From JAMHWF01 sp035911095 (GTDB lineage Bacteria; Pseudomonadota; Gammaproteobacteria; Burkholderiales; Burkholderiaceae_C): a stretch of DNA of 64,000 nt. A program made the position numbers and the translations under genes. This document shows, piece after piece, positions 16,896-24,866 of the stretch. Location: positions 1 to 64,000 of the forward strand of contig JAMHWF010000071.1 in NCBI GenBank assembly GCA_035911095.1, read 5' to 3'. Position 1 is the stretch's first letter, and the number at the start of each line of letters is the position of its first letter. The notes below the pieces were generated by a model. That model did not search any database, was not told the DNA's origin, and saw only the letters and a list, made by a program, of their open reading frames with translations.

Positions 16896-16921
16896 CACGC
16901 GCGGCCTCCTGGCCGCGCGTG
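16896..16921. terminator. GC-rich hairpin between convergent genes
   Basis: Perfect 11-bp inverted repeat CACGCGCGGCC / GGCCGCGCGTG with a 4-nt TCCT loop, between the convergent tgt and PEP-CTERM genes. There is no T-run on either strand, so it is terminator-like rather than a textbook intrinsic terminator. It may serve both strands. Confidence 0.5.
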
Positions 16922-16931
16922 TCGTGGCTGC

Positions 16932-17771
16932 TCAGGCCGCGGGGACAGCGGCCTTGCGCTGCGCTCGACGCGTGGCACCGAGCACGGCGACCAGGCCGCA
17001 GCCCATCAGCGCCCAGGTCTCGGGTTCGGGCACCGGTGCGATGCCGGTGAAGGCGTCGGCGTTGACCGTCGCGTTGAAGTAGCCGTCGAGCGGCACGCTG
17101 CCGATGTTGCCGAAGCTCACCGTCAGCAGGCGGTGCTGCGAGTCGCTGCCGCTGCCGATCTCGGGCACCCAGGCGGCGGCGGTATCGCTCTGGTACTGCG
17201 ACTGGCGGTCGGCGCCGAACACGCTGAGGGTGGCCGTCGCGCTGCCGGACTGCGCCTCGAAGCCGCCGGTCATGTCGACGCGGGCGGTGGCGAGCGCGCT
17301 GAAGGTCGCCTGGGTGCCGGCCGAGAGCGTGAAGTAGGACGGGCCGGTGCCGTAGGGCGAGTAGATGAAGGCCTCGGGGCTGCCGTAGGCCCGGCCCTCG
17401 CCGCGCGCGGCGGTGCTCACGGCGAGCTCGGCGCCGCTGAAGCTGCCGTCGCTCGCCACTCGCCCGCCGACGACCTTGCCGGTCGCCTGCGAAACGCCGT
17501 CGCGCAGGTCGGTCTGGAACGGCGCGAACGCGCCCGGCAGGTTCTCGTAGGCCGCGGTGCCGACTTCCGCTCGCACGGTGATGAAGGTCGTGACGTCGTC
17601 GGCGAAGCGGATCGACGGCGCGATGCCGTCGTAAGGGTTCAGGTCGGTCAGCGTGACGCTGAGGTTGGCGAGCTTTGCGAAGCTCTCGACGGCGGCGTGT
17701 GCCGGCGCAGAGGCGAGGATGGCGACCGCCAGTCCGCTCGCCACGCGCGCCAGGCTCAGGCATTGGTTCAT
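16932..17771 (-). CDS. PEP-CTERM sorting domain protein
   Basis: 279-residue exported protein. It has an N-terminal signal peptide (VAILASAPAHAAVE), a Ser/Thr/Gly/Ala-rich body with beta-strand character, and a C-terminal sorting signal: PVPEPETWALMGCG, a hydrophobic helix and a basic RRAQRK tail. PEP-CTERM proteins are processed by an exosortase and exported to the cell surface or biofilm matrix. The next complete gene on the same strand encodes the CAAX-type protease associated with these systems; no exosortase is in the window. GGGGGAG precedes the ATG at 17771. The body has no recognised domain. Confidence 0.93.
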   Translation of the reverse strand: MNQCLSLARVASGLAVAILASAPAHAAVESFAKLANLSVTLTDLNPYDGIAPSIRFADDVTTFITVRAEVGTAAYENLPGAFAPFQTDLRDGVSQATGKVVGGRVASDGSFSGAELAVSTAARGEGRAYGSPEAFIYSPYGTGPSYFTLSAGTQATFSALATARVDMTGGFEAQSGSATATLSVFGADRQSQYQSDTAAAWVPEIGSGSDSQHRLLTVSFGNIGSVPLDGYFNATVNADAFTGIAPVPEPETWALMGCGLVAVLGATRRAQRKAAVPAA

Positions 17772-17879
17772 GTGGGACTCCCCCGCTGCGGTGATGGAAA
17801 GCCGCGACTGTCTGCGCTCTCGCGGTGGCGGTCTCTCCTTGGGTCAAGGGGGTGTGGCGGGGAAGTCATCCTTCCGGAT

Positions 17880-17975
17880 GACCACTCACCACGCGCCCGT
17901 CGCCACGTCGCATCGAGCCAGGCGCCAAGCGTGTCGTTTGTCACGCCCGCCCAGACGCGACGGCCCGGAACTTGC
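17880..17975 (-). pseudogene. Relic of a CAAX protease C-terminus
   Basis: On the minus strand this stretch encodes, in two frames, residues that parallel the last 30 residues of the neighbouring CAAX protease: a GKFRAVASGRA piece resembling GKLWTAVLAHA, then VTNDTLGAW resembling VTNGTLGAW, with the trailing AT..R....W also kept. At DNA level a block near 17890-17943 aligns with 18041-18096 apart from a small gap and point changes. It lies outside any complete gene and looks like a decayed partial duplication. Confidence 0.5.
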
Positions 17976-18027
17976 CGTCCCTTGCCTGGTGCGAGTCGCC
18001 GTCAGCGCCGGCGACTCTGCCTTGGTA

Positions 18028-18723
18028 TCACCAGAACGCCCAGCGCCCCGTCGCGACGACCCAGGCGCCGAGCGTGCCGTTCGTCACCGCGTGCGCCAGC
18101 ACGGCCGTCCAGAGCTTGCCGCTCTTCATGTAGAGCCAGGCGTAGGCGAGCCCGGCGATCGCGGCCGCGAGCCACAGCGTGTGGGCGAGCACGAAGACGA
18201 AGGTCGACAGCAGCAGCGCGCGCAGCCCGACGCGGCGCGGCTCGACCGACTCGAAGCGCGCATCGGCGATCCAGCGCATCAGGAAGCTGCGCCAGAAGAG
18301 CTCTTCCATCAGCGGCACGACCAGCGTCGCGCCGAGCCAGCGGGCGGCGACGAGCGGCCAGTCGACGCGGCCCTGCGCGTCGAGCGGCACGAAGCCCGCG
18401 CTCGGCGTGCCGATCGTCATCCAGGGCGCGTCGAGCTGGATCCACAGCGCGAACACGACGAGGCCGACGACGACCGCCAGCGCCGCCTCGCGCAGCGTGG
18501 GGCGCAGCTGGCGGGACAGTTCGCCGTAGTCGCGCCAGCCCCAGGCGAGCGCCGCGGTGACGACGAGCGCGCCCGCGCCGTAGAGCCAGCGCGTGTCGAA
18601 GCCCCAGCTGCCGTCCTCCGGCGCGGCGCCACGCAGTGCCAGCCACGCCATGAAGAGCGCGAACGGCAGGACGCGGATAAGGACGGCGCGGCGCATCGGC
18701 GGCTTGGCTCTGGTGGACGGCAC
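18028..18723 (-). CDS. CAAX prenyl protease-related protein, exosortase-associated
   Basis: 231-residue polytopic membrane protein of the CPBP/Abi family. Motif 1 is MEELFWRSFLMRW (EExxxR), motif 2 FVFVLAHTLWLA and motif 3 AHAVTNGTLG. This EELFWRSFLMRW form is characteristic of the CAAX-related family that co-occurs with exosortase/PEP-CTERM systems, which agrees with the PEP-CTERM gene next to it. Its substrate is unknown. Translation likely begins at GTG (18721-18723), with GAGG seven bases upstream, only 9 bp after the LplT-PlsC stop; an ATG at 18696 is an alternative. Confidence 0.88.
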   Translation of the reverse strand: MPSTRAKPPMRRAVLIRVLPFALFMAWLALRGAAPEDGSWGFDTRWLYGAGALVVTAALAWGWRDYGELSRQLRPTLREAALAVVVGLVVFALWIQLDAPWMTIGTPSAGFVPLDAQGRVDWPLVAARWLGATLVVPLMEELFWRSFLMRWIADARFESVEPRRVGLRALLLSTFVFVLAHTLWLAAAIAGLAYAWLYMKSGKLWTAVLAHAVTNGTLGAWVVATGRWAFW

Positions 18724-18732
18724 CTGCCTGCC

Positions 18733-20676
18733 TCAGCCGGCAGCGATCAGCTCGCCCACCCGCGCCTGCAGGCCTTCGGGTGTCACCTGGCGCGGTGCGA
18801 CCGGCGCGCCGGCCACCAGGCGCACGCGGTTCCACAGCCCGCGACGGAACGGCCTGGTCATCGCCTGGCCCTCGATACGCGAGAAGTAGGAGCCCCAGAG
18901 GTTCTGCAAGGCGAGCGGCACGACCGGCACCGGGTTGGTTTCGAGGATCTTCATGATGCCGCCCTTGAAGGGCTGCAGCCGGCCGTCGCGCGTGATGTTG
19001 CCTTCGGGAAAGATGCAGAGCAGGTCGCCCTCGTCGAGCACCCGCCTGGCTTCGGCGAAGGCGCGTTCGTAGACCGCCGGGTGCTCCTTCTGCGAGGCGA
19101 CGGGGATCGCCTTGACGAGGCGGAACAGCGTGCCGAGCAGCGGCGTCTCGAAGATGCGGTGGTCCATGATGAAGCGGATCGGCCGCGGGCTCGCCGCCAT
19201 CAGCAGGATCGCGTCGACGAAGCTCACGTGGTTGCACACCAGCACCGCCGCGCCCTCGGCGGGGATGTGCGTCTCGCCCTTCACCTGGAAGCGGTAGACG
19301 CAGCGCGTCGCGACGAAGGCGATGAAGCGCAGCAGGTACTCGGGCACGAGCAGGAAGATGTAGCCGGCGACCACCGCATTGGCCAGCCCGACCGCGAGGA
19401 ACACCTGCGGCACCGAGTAGCCGGCGGAAAGCAGCGCGCCGGCGATCAGGCTGCTGGCGATCATGAACAGCGCGTTGAGGATGTTGTTGGCCGCGATGAT
19501 GCGTGCCCGGTGCGTCGGCTGGGCGCGCAGCTGGATCAGCGCGTACATCGGCACGCTGTAGAGGCCGGCGAAAAGCGCGAGCAGGCCGAGGTCGGCCATC
19601 ACGCGCCAGTGCGCAGGCCGCGCGACGAAGGCCGCCACGCCGAACGCGTCCGAGGGCGGCAGCGCGTGCGAGGCGAAGTAGAGGTCGACCGCGAACACGC
19701 TCATGCCGATCGCGCCGAGCGGCACGAGGCCGATCTCCACATGGCGCCGGCTCAGGCCCTCGCACAGCAGCGAGCCCGCGCCGATGCCGACCGAGAACAC
19801 CACCAGCAGCAGCGAGGCGACCTGGGCGTCGCCGTGCAGCGTCTCCTTCGCGAAGGACGGGAACTGGGCGAGGAACACCGCGCCGAAGAACCACATCCAC
19901 GAGATGCCGAGCAGCGAGCGGAAGACCACCAGGTTGCCGTGCGCCAGCTTCAGGTTGCGCCAGGTCTCGGCGACCGGGTTCCAGTTGATCGCGAGCCCCG
20001 GGTCGGTCGCCGGCGAGCGCGGCACGAGCTGGGCCGTGAGGCGCCCGGCGACCGCGAGCGCGAGGCAGGCCGCGGCGACCCAGTGCGGCCCGACCGACGG
20101 GATCGCGACCAGCAGCCCGCCGGCGACGTTGCCGAGCAGGATCGCGACGAAGGTGCCCATCTCGACCATCCCGTTGCCGCCGGTCAGCTCGCGCTCCGAC
20201 AGGTGCTGCGGCAGGTAGGCGAACTTGACCGGGCCGAACAGCGTCGAGTGCAGCCCCATCAGGAACACGCAGGCCAGCAGCAGGCCGACCTGCTGGTGCC
20301 AGAAGCCGGAGGCGGCGAGCGCCATGATGCCGATCTCGATCGTCTTCACCGCGCGGATCAGCACCGCCTTGTCGAGCTTGTCGGCGAGCTGGCCGCTGGT
20401 GGCCGAGAAGACGAGGAAGGGCAGGATGAAGAGCGCGCCGATCGCCAGCCCCGCCTGCGCCGGCGGCAGCCAGTCGAGCTGCAGCTGGTAGGTGACGAGC
20501 ACCGTCAGCGCGAACTTGAACAGGTTGTCGTTCGCCGCGCCGAGGAACTGGGTCCAGAAGAAGGGTGCGAAGCGGCGCTGGGCGAGCAGCGCGAACTGGC
20601 CGGCGGGCGCGTGCTCGGCGCTGCCGTCCAAGGGCGTCGGGGCGGAAGGTTTCACGGCGGTCGGGGCCTCGGCCAT
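18733..20676 (-). CDS. LplT-like MFS transporter fused to PlsC-type acyltransferase
   Basis: 647 residues in two domains. Residues about 30-430 are a 12-helix MFS transporter of the lysophospholipid transporter (LplT) type (FWTQFLGAANDNLFKFAL, FLMGLHSTLFGPVKFAYLPQHL). Residues about 440-640 are a 1-acylglycerol-3-phosphate acyltransferase-like domain with the HxxxxD motif NHVSFVDAILLM and FPEGNITRDGRLQPFKGG. In Escherichia coli the equivalent flippase and acyltransferase are separate proteins (LplT and Aas), so this single chain probably imports and re-acylates lysophospholipids. ATG at 20676. The CAAX-like gene follows within 9 bp. Confidence 0.94.
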   Translation of the reverse strand: MAEAPTAVKPSAPTPLDGSAEHAPAGQFALLAQRRFAPFFWTQFLGAANDNLFKFALTVLVTYQLQLDWLPPAQAGLAIGALFILPFLVFSATSGQLADKLDKAVLIRAVKTIEIGIMALAASGFWHQQVGLLLACVFLMGLHSTLFGPVKFAYLPQHLSERELTGGNGMVEMGTFVAILLGNVAGGLLVAIPSVGPHWVAAACLALAVAGRLTAQLVPRSPATDPGLAINWNPVAETWRNLKLAHGNLVVFRSLLGISWMWFFGAVFLAQFPSFAKETLHGDAQVASLLLVVFSVGIGAGSLLCEGLSRRHVEIGLVPLGAIGMSVFAVDLYFASHALPPSDAFGVAAFVARPAHWRVMADLGLLALFAGLYSVPMYALIQLRAQPTHRARIIAANNILNALFMIASSLIAGALLSAGYSVPQVFLAVGLANAVVAGYIFLLVPEYLLRFIAFVATRCVYRFQVKGETHIPAEGAAVLVCNHVSFVDAILLMAASPRPIRFIMDHRIFETPLLGTLFRLVKAIPVASQKEHPAVYERAFAEARRVLDEGDLLCIFPEGNITRDGRLQPFKGGIMKILETNPVPVVPLALQNLWGSYFSRIEGQAMTRPFRRGLWNRVRLVAGAPVAPRQVTPEGLQARVGELIAAG

Positions 20677-20718
20677 CGAAGGCGGTGGGGCGCGGCGGGA
20701 TGCGCCGCGTGCGGGTCG

Positions 20719-21711
20719 TCAGCCCGACGCGGGAGGATCTCCAGGGCGGCCGGGCGGCGGCATCAGCGCCCGGCACGGGTCCGGCCGGTCGACCGGCTCG
20801 GCTGCGACCGTCGCATCGTAGGCGGCGGAGGCCGCCGCAACGGTGTCGGGCGTCACGCCGGGGGGGCGCCGCTCGATGAATCCGACGACGAGCGTGCGGT
20901 TCTGCAGGCCCGTGCCGAGCCAGCGCGGCACGCCGAGGTCGCGCCGCACGTGGCCGTTGCCGGCGATCAGCACCACGCCGCCGCCGCCGGCCGGGACGTA
21001 GGCGCGGATGCGCTCGGCCATCAGCGCGTCGCGCGCGAACTGGGCGCGGGCCATGCCGTCGAGCATCGCCGCCGGCATGCCGCCGCAGTGGGCGACATCG
21101 ATCTCGTGCCGTTGCGCCGCTTCCAGCCCGGCCGGCAGCGGCTGCGTGAGGCCCAGGCGCGCCTGCTCCTCGGGCGGGAAGGCGGCGCCGTAGCCCTGGC
21201 GCACGACGCCGCTGGCCCGGGCGCGGGAGAGGTTGCCGGCGACGAGCAGCAGGCGCTGCCGCAGCACCAGCGCGATCAGCGGCTCGTACAGCGGCCAGTC
21301 CCAGCCGCGGGCGGCACCCGCCCGGGTGATCAGGTGGGCCGCGTCGTCGGGGCGTTCGCTGCGGGCGCGCTCGATCGCGTCCTGGCGTTCGGTGTCGAAC
21401 TGCTCCATCACGACCGTCGGGCGCCAGCCGGCTTCGAAGGCCGCCCGCAGCGCCGTCAGCCGGCGCTGGTGCAGCTCGGGGTGGTCGTGGGTTTCGCCGA
21501 GCAGGGCCAGCGTGTTGCCGCGCAGGCGGGACTGCCAGCCAGGCGGTGCGGCGGGGCGCGGCGGGGCCGACGGCAGTGCGCAGCCGGCAAGGCCGAGCGC
21601 GCCGAGCGTTGCCGTCGCGGCGCCCAGGCTCAGCCAGTGCCGCCGCGCCGGATGGCAAGGCGTGTCGGAGGGCCGCTCAGTCGGCGCGCTGTTCGAGCAG
21701 GAAGCTCGCAT
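20719..21711 (-). CDS. ChaN/PhuW-type heme-related lipoprotein
   Basis: 330 residues from the ATG at 21711, which lies inside the end of rlmJ (35-nt overlap); the open frame extends further but without homology. The N-terminal RRHW segment precedes a hydrophobic helix and lipobox LAGC. The core is the ChaN-type domain: LALLGETHDHPELHQRR, VVMEQFDTERQDAIE, HCGGMP and VVLIAGNGHVRRDLGVPRWL. ChaN relatives bind heme as dimers and are linked to iron uptake. No GTG or TTG alternative was found closer to the lipobox in the stretch examined. A Pro-rich tail ends the protein. Confidence 0.86.
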   Translation of the reverse strand: MRASCSNSAPTERPSDTPCHPARRHWLSLGAATATLGALGLAGCALPSAPPRPAAPPGWQSRLRGNTLALLGETHDHPELHQRRLTALRAAFEAGWRPTVVMEQFDTERQDAIERARSERPDDAAHLITRAGAARGWDWPLYEPLIALVLRQRLLLVAGNLSRARASGVVRQGYGAAFPPEEQARLGLTQPLPAGLEAAQRHEIDVAHCGGMPAAMLDGMARAQFARDALMAERIRAYVPAGGGGVVLIAGNGHVRRDLGVPRWLGTGLQNRTLVVGFIERRPPGVTPDTVAAASAAYDATVAAEPVDRPDPCRALMPPPGRPGDPPASG

Positions 21712-22531
21712 CGTCGTGCTGGCCGAGCACTTCGACCAGCCAGGGCAGCAGCCGCCGCAGCTGCTCGTGCAGCCCGAACGGCGGGTTGGTGACGAAGACA
21801 TGGCTGCCGACGAGGCCGAAGCCCTGCGCGTCGGCGCGCTGCACCGACAGCCGGGCGTGCAGCCAGCCCTTGCGCACCAGCGGGTCGGCGGCCGCCTGCA
21901 GGCGCTGCGGCAGGCGCGTCGCGTCGAGCGTCAGCAGCTGCGGCGCCCAGACGATGACGACTGCTTCGGCGAAGCGCGTCAGCGCCTCGCGCAGCGCGGC
22001 GACGACGCGGCCGTAGTCGGCGTCGAGCTCGTAGCTCGGATCGATCAGCAGCACCCCGCGGCGCGACGGCGGCGGCAGCTCGGCCTTCAGCGAGGCGAAG
22101 CCGTCGCTCGCGTTCACCTGGGTGTTGGGCCGCGTGCCGAGGTAGGCGGCGAGGATGCGCTGGTCGGTCGGGTGCAGTTCGTAGACGCGCAGCCGGTCCT
22201 GCGGACGCAGCAGCATCGAGGCGAAGGCTGGCGAGCCCGGGTACTGGCGCAGCTTGCCGTCCGGGTTGAAGGCGCGCACCAGCGCGACGTAGTCGGCCAG
22301 CTCGGGCGGCAGGTCGTCGCGCGTCCACAGGCGGCCGATGCCTTCGAGGTATTCGCCGGTCTTGTGCGCGTAGCGGCCTTCGAGCGAATAGCCGCCGGCG
22401 CCGGCATGGGTGTCGATCAGCGTGTAGCCCTTGTCCTTCGTACCCATGTGGCGAAGCACCTGGCACAGCGTCAGGTGCTTGAGCACGTCGGCGTGGTTGC
22501 CGGCGTGGAAGGCGTGGCGGTAGGCGAGCAC
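21677..22531 (-). CDS. rlmJ: 23S rRNA (adenine2030-N6)-methyltransferase
   Basis: 284 residues, as in E. coli RlmJ (280). The N-terminus LAYRHAFHAGNHADVLKH and the SAM-binding THAGAGGYSLEG are diagnostic. The catalytic N6-methyltransferase motif reads DPSYE instead of DPPY. No ATG fits; translation must begin at the GTG at 22529-22531, which gives the exact family start. It methylates A2030 of 23S rRNA. Its 3' end overlaps the start of the ChaN gene, so the two are probably co-expressed. Confidence 0.94.
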   Translation of the reverse strand: MLAYRHAFHAGNHADVLKHLTLCQVLRHMGTKDKGYTLIDTHAGAGGYSLEGRYAHKTGEYLEGIGRLWTRDDLPPELADYVALVRAFNPDGKLRQYPGSPAFASMLLRPQDRLRVYELHPTDQRILAAYLGTRPNTQVNASDGFASLKAELPPPSRRGVLLIDPSYELDADYGRVVAALREALTRFAEAVVIVWAPQLLTLDATRLPQRLQAAADPLVRKGWLHARLSVQRADAQGFGLVGSHVFVTNPPFGLHEQLRRLLPWLVEVLGQHDDASFLLEQRAD

Positions 22532-22774
22532 GGGGCGGCGGGGCGGTGAAGGTGTCTGAGGCGGGCGGTTCGGCGGCGGGCCGGACCTGTCGGGCCGGCG
22601 GCGCGCCGGGGCAGCGGCGCCCGGGGGACTGTAGCCGGATGCGCCGGGGCTCACTGGCGGGCGCCACGGTGGCCTTGCCGCGCCAGGCGCCGCGGCGACA
22701 CTCGCCGCACGCCGGGCGCGGAACTCGCCTGCCCGCCGCGCGTCCCTTGCTGGCCTCATCCACCAGGAGCGTCC

Positions 22775-23818
22775 TTGAACACCGACACCCAACGCGCCGT
22801 CCTTGGCATCGCCCTGCTCGCCGCCTTCGTCGATGGCGAGAAGGACGACCGCGAGCGCGAGCAGATCCGCCGCCTGGCCGAGCGGCTGGCAGGCGACGCC
22901 CCGGCGCTCGACCTGCCGCAGCTGATGCAGGACGTGCTGCTGCACCGCTATCGCCTCGACGAGGCCGCCGCCGCGCTGCAGACACCCGCGCACCGCCAGC
23001 TCGCCTACGAGATGGCGCTCTGCGTCTGCGACGCCGACGGCAGCAAGAGCGCGGCCGAGCAGGCCTTCCTGGCCGACCTGAAGACGAGCCTCGGCCTTGG
23101 CGCGAGGGTCGCCGCGACCGCCGAGCGCCAGGCCGACGCGCTGGCCGAGCTGGTCGGGCCGCCGCCCGAGGCCGCCTCCAGCGCGCCGGCGCCGGGTGCC
23201 GCCGCGAGCCCGCGCCTGCCGGTGCCGGTCGCACTGCCCGACCCCGGGCCGGCCGCCGGGCAAGGCTCGCCAGAGGGGGCGCCGCCGGCGCTGACGCCGA
23301 CCGTGCCCGAGGCGCAGATCGACAAGTCGATCCTGAACTACGCGATCCTCAACGGGGCGCTCGAACTGCTGCCGCAGTCCTGGGCCTCGATGGCGATCAT
23401 TCCGCTGCAGATGAAGATGGTCTACGGCATCGGCAAGGCGCACGGGGTCGAGCTCGACCGCGGCCATGTGCGCGAGTTCCTGGCCGCGGCCGGCATCGGC
23501 CTTTCGTCGCAGTACCTCGAGCAGGTCGGCCGCAAGCTGATCGGCGGCATGCTCGGCAAGGTGCTCGGGCGCGGCGTCGGCGGCCTGGGCCGCGCGGCAA
23601 CCGGCGTCGCGTTCTCGTTCGCCACCACCTACGCGCTCGGCCAGCTCGCCAAGCGCTACTACGCCGGCGGGCGGCAGATGAACACCGCGCTGCTGCAGCA
23701 GACCTTCGAAGGTCTCCTCGGGCAGGCGAAGGGGCTGCAGCAACAGTACCTGCCGCAGATCCGCCAGAAGGCCGGCACGCTGAACGCGAACGAGGTGATG
23801 AAGCTGGTCAGGCCCTGA
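22775..23818 (+). CDS. TerB-like N-domain plus YcjF/DUF697-like C-domain protein
   Basis: 347 residues. The first about 110 residues are a TerB-like helical domain (LLAAFVDGEKDDREREQIRRL, MALCVCDADGSKSAAEQAFL). A Pro/Ala linker follows, then a DUF697/YcjF-like domain (about 175-347) with Gly-rich amphipathic segments (RKLIGGMLGKVLGRGVGGLGRAATG) that probably associate with membrane. The start is TTG at 22775, supported by AGGAG five bases upstream. The function is unknown; a stress role is suggested only by the TerB family. It is divergent from rlmJ. Confidence 0.85.
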   Translation: MNTDTQRAVLGIALLAAFVDGEKDDREREQIRRLAERLAGDAPALDLPQLMQDVLLHRYRLDEAAAALQTPAHRQLAYEMALCVCDADGSKSAAEQAFLADLKTSLGLGARVAATAERQADALAELVGPPPEAASSAPAPGAAASPRLPVPVALPDPGPAAGQGSPEGAPPALTPTVPEAQIDKSILNYAILNGALELLPQSWASMAIIPLQMKMVYGIGKAHGVELDRGHVREFLAAAGIGLSSQYLEQVGRKLIGGMLGKVLGRGVGGLGRAATGVAFSFATTYALGQLAKRYYAGGRQMNTALLQQTFEGLLGQAKGLQQQYLPQIRQKAGTLNANEVMKLVRP

Positions 23819-23871
23819 CGGGGCATACCGGCGGATCGCGCTTGCCTGCGCCTCGGGCGCGCGCCTGGCAG

Positions 23872-24468
23872 CTAGTAGCGCTGTCCGCCGGTGCGGGCGC
23901 GGAACAACTCGCTGATGCCCACCTCGCGCGGCCCGGCGATCAGTTCTGCCGTCTGCCCGGCCTCGATCTGCCCCGGCGACAGCACGGCCAGGTAGAACCC
24001 GCACCAGCCGCTCTGGACCATCAGCTTCGCCGCCTGGCCGAAGCCCATCACCGCGTTCAGCTTGAAGCAGGGCAGGCGCGGCTCACTGACCGCCAGCTCG
24101 CAATCGGGGAAGCGCAGCACGTCGCCGACCCACAGCCGCGACTCGGCCAAGCCCGTGACCGTCAGGTTCTCGCCGAGAAAGCCGTACGGCAGCGGCTCGC
24201 CCCACTCGGCCGCGCGGGCCTGGGCGCGCACCGTCTGCCAGAACGGGTAGTGCTCGCCGGGGTAGGCGTAGACGGCCTTCGAAATGCCGCCGTGGACCGT
24301 GGGGTCGGCCTGCTCGTCGCCGTCGAGCCCGAGGGGGTGCACGACCACCGGCCCCCCGACCGCGCGCTTGCCGATCGCCGACATCACCTCGCGTCCGCCG
24401 CCGACCTGTAGCCGGCTGGCGCGCGCGACATTGACCGAGACAACGTGAGCAGCAGGGGTCGTGGCCAT
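23872..24468 (-). CDS. MOSC domain protein (YiiM-like)
   Basis: 198 residues matching the MOSC fold. Diagnostic are the HPLGLDGDEQADPTVHGGISKAVYAYPGEHY stretch region, GENLTVTGL and the conserved Cys in EPRLPCFKL. YiiM-type MOSC proteins are molybdenum-cofactor enzymes that reduce N-hydroxylated compounds; the Cys is expected to bind the molybdopterin metal. The protein is stand-alone, convergent with the TerB-like gene and divergent from pckG. Confidence 0.92.
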   Translation of the reverse strand: MATTPAAHVVSVNVARASRLQVGGGREVMSAIGKRAVGGPVVVHPLGLDGDEQADPTVHGGISKAVYAYPGEHYPFWQTVRAQARAAEWGEPLPYGFLGENLTVTGLAESRLWVGDVLRFPDCELAVSEPRLPCFKLNAVMGFGQAAKLMVQSGWCGFYLAVLSPGQIEAGQTAELIAGPREVGISELFRARTGGQRY

Positions 24469-24866
24469 CGAGGGCAGTGTGCATGAGGCGGCGCAGGCTC
24501 GCCCTGAAGGGTGGGTCGGGGAGGGGCCGGGCGGCAGGATGGCGCTGTCCTCTGCGCGGTGGCGGCAGAACGCAACGGTCCACCGTCGGCGATGGACACT
24601 TCAGCGGCCACGCCGGGCGACCATCGAACGCACCTCGCGAGATGGCATCAACCCATTCCGGATACGCATAACGTCCCCCGGGACCCGGTGGTTACTGCAC
24701 CATTACACTGATTTGACAATCTTTTTTTCACGGTGCGAGACCCGCCGCACCAGCACATGAACGGGAACGCCGACGCATTGGGCCAGTCCCGCCTTCTCGT
24801 ACGAGATTGACCCAATCCCTCTCCGCTTCTCTTCTTTCTTCTTTTCGACTCGAGGATGGAATCCAG
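24469..24866. other. 398-bp divergent intergenic region upstream of pckG
   Basis: Separates the divergent MOSC and pckG genes. It contains the most AT-rich stretch nearby (24690-24732, including a T7 run) and a pyrimidine-rich leader at 24810-24845. A TTGACA occurs at 24713-24718 but has no acceptable -10 at the right distance on either strand. No gene or terminator is supported; it presumably carries the pckG promoter and leader. Confidence 0.55.

Noticed and set aside
17653..21792. A 1379-residue plus-strand open frame
   Set aside because: Antisense to the CAAX protease, LplT-PlsC and ChaN genes and with shadow-frame composition.
24666..24693. GCATA upstream of pckG as another sulfur promoter element
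   Set aside because: The block 15 bp later (CGGTGGTT) does not match CTTCGTTA; chance occurrence.
24713..24718. TTGACA as a -35 box for pckG
   Set aside because: No acceptable -10 hexamer 16-18 bp downstream on either strand.
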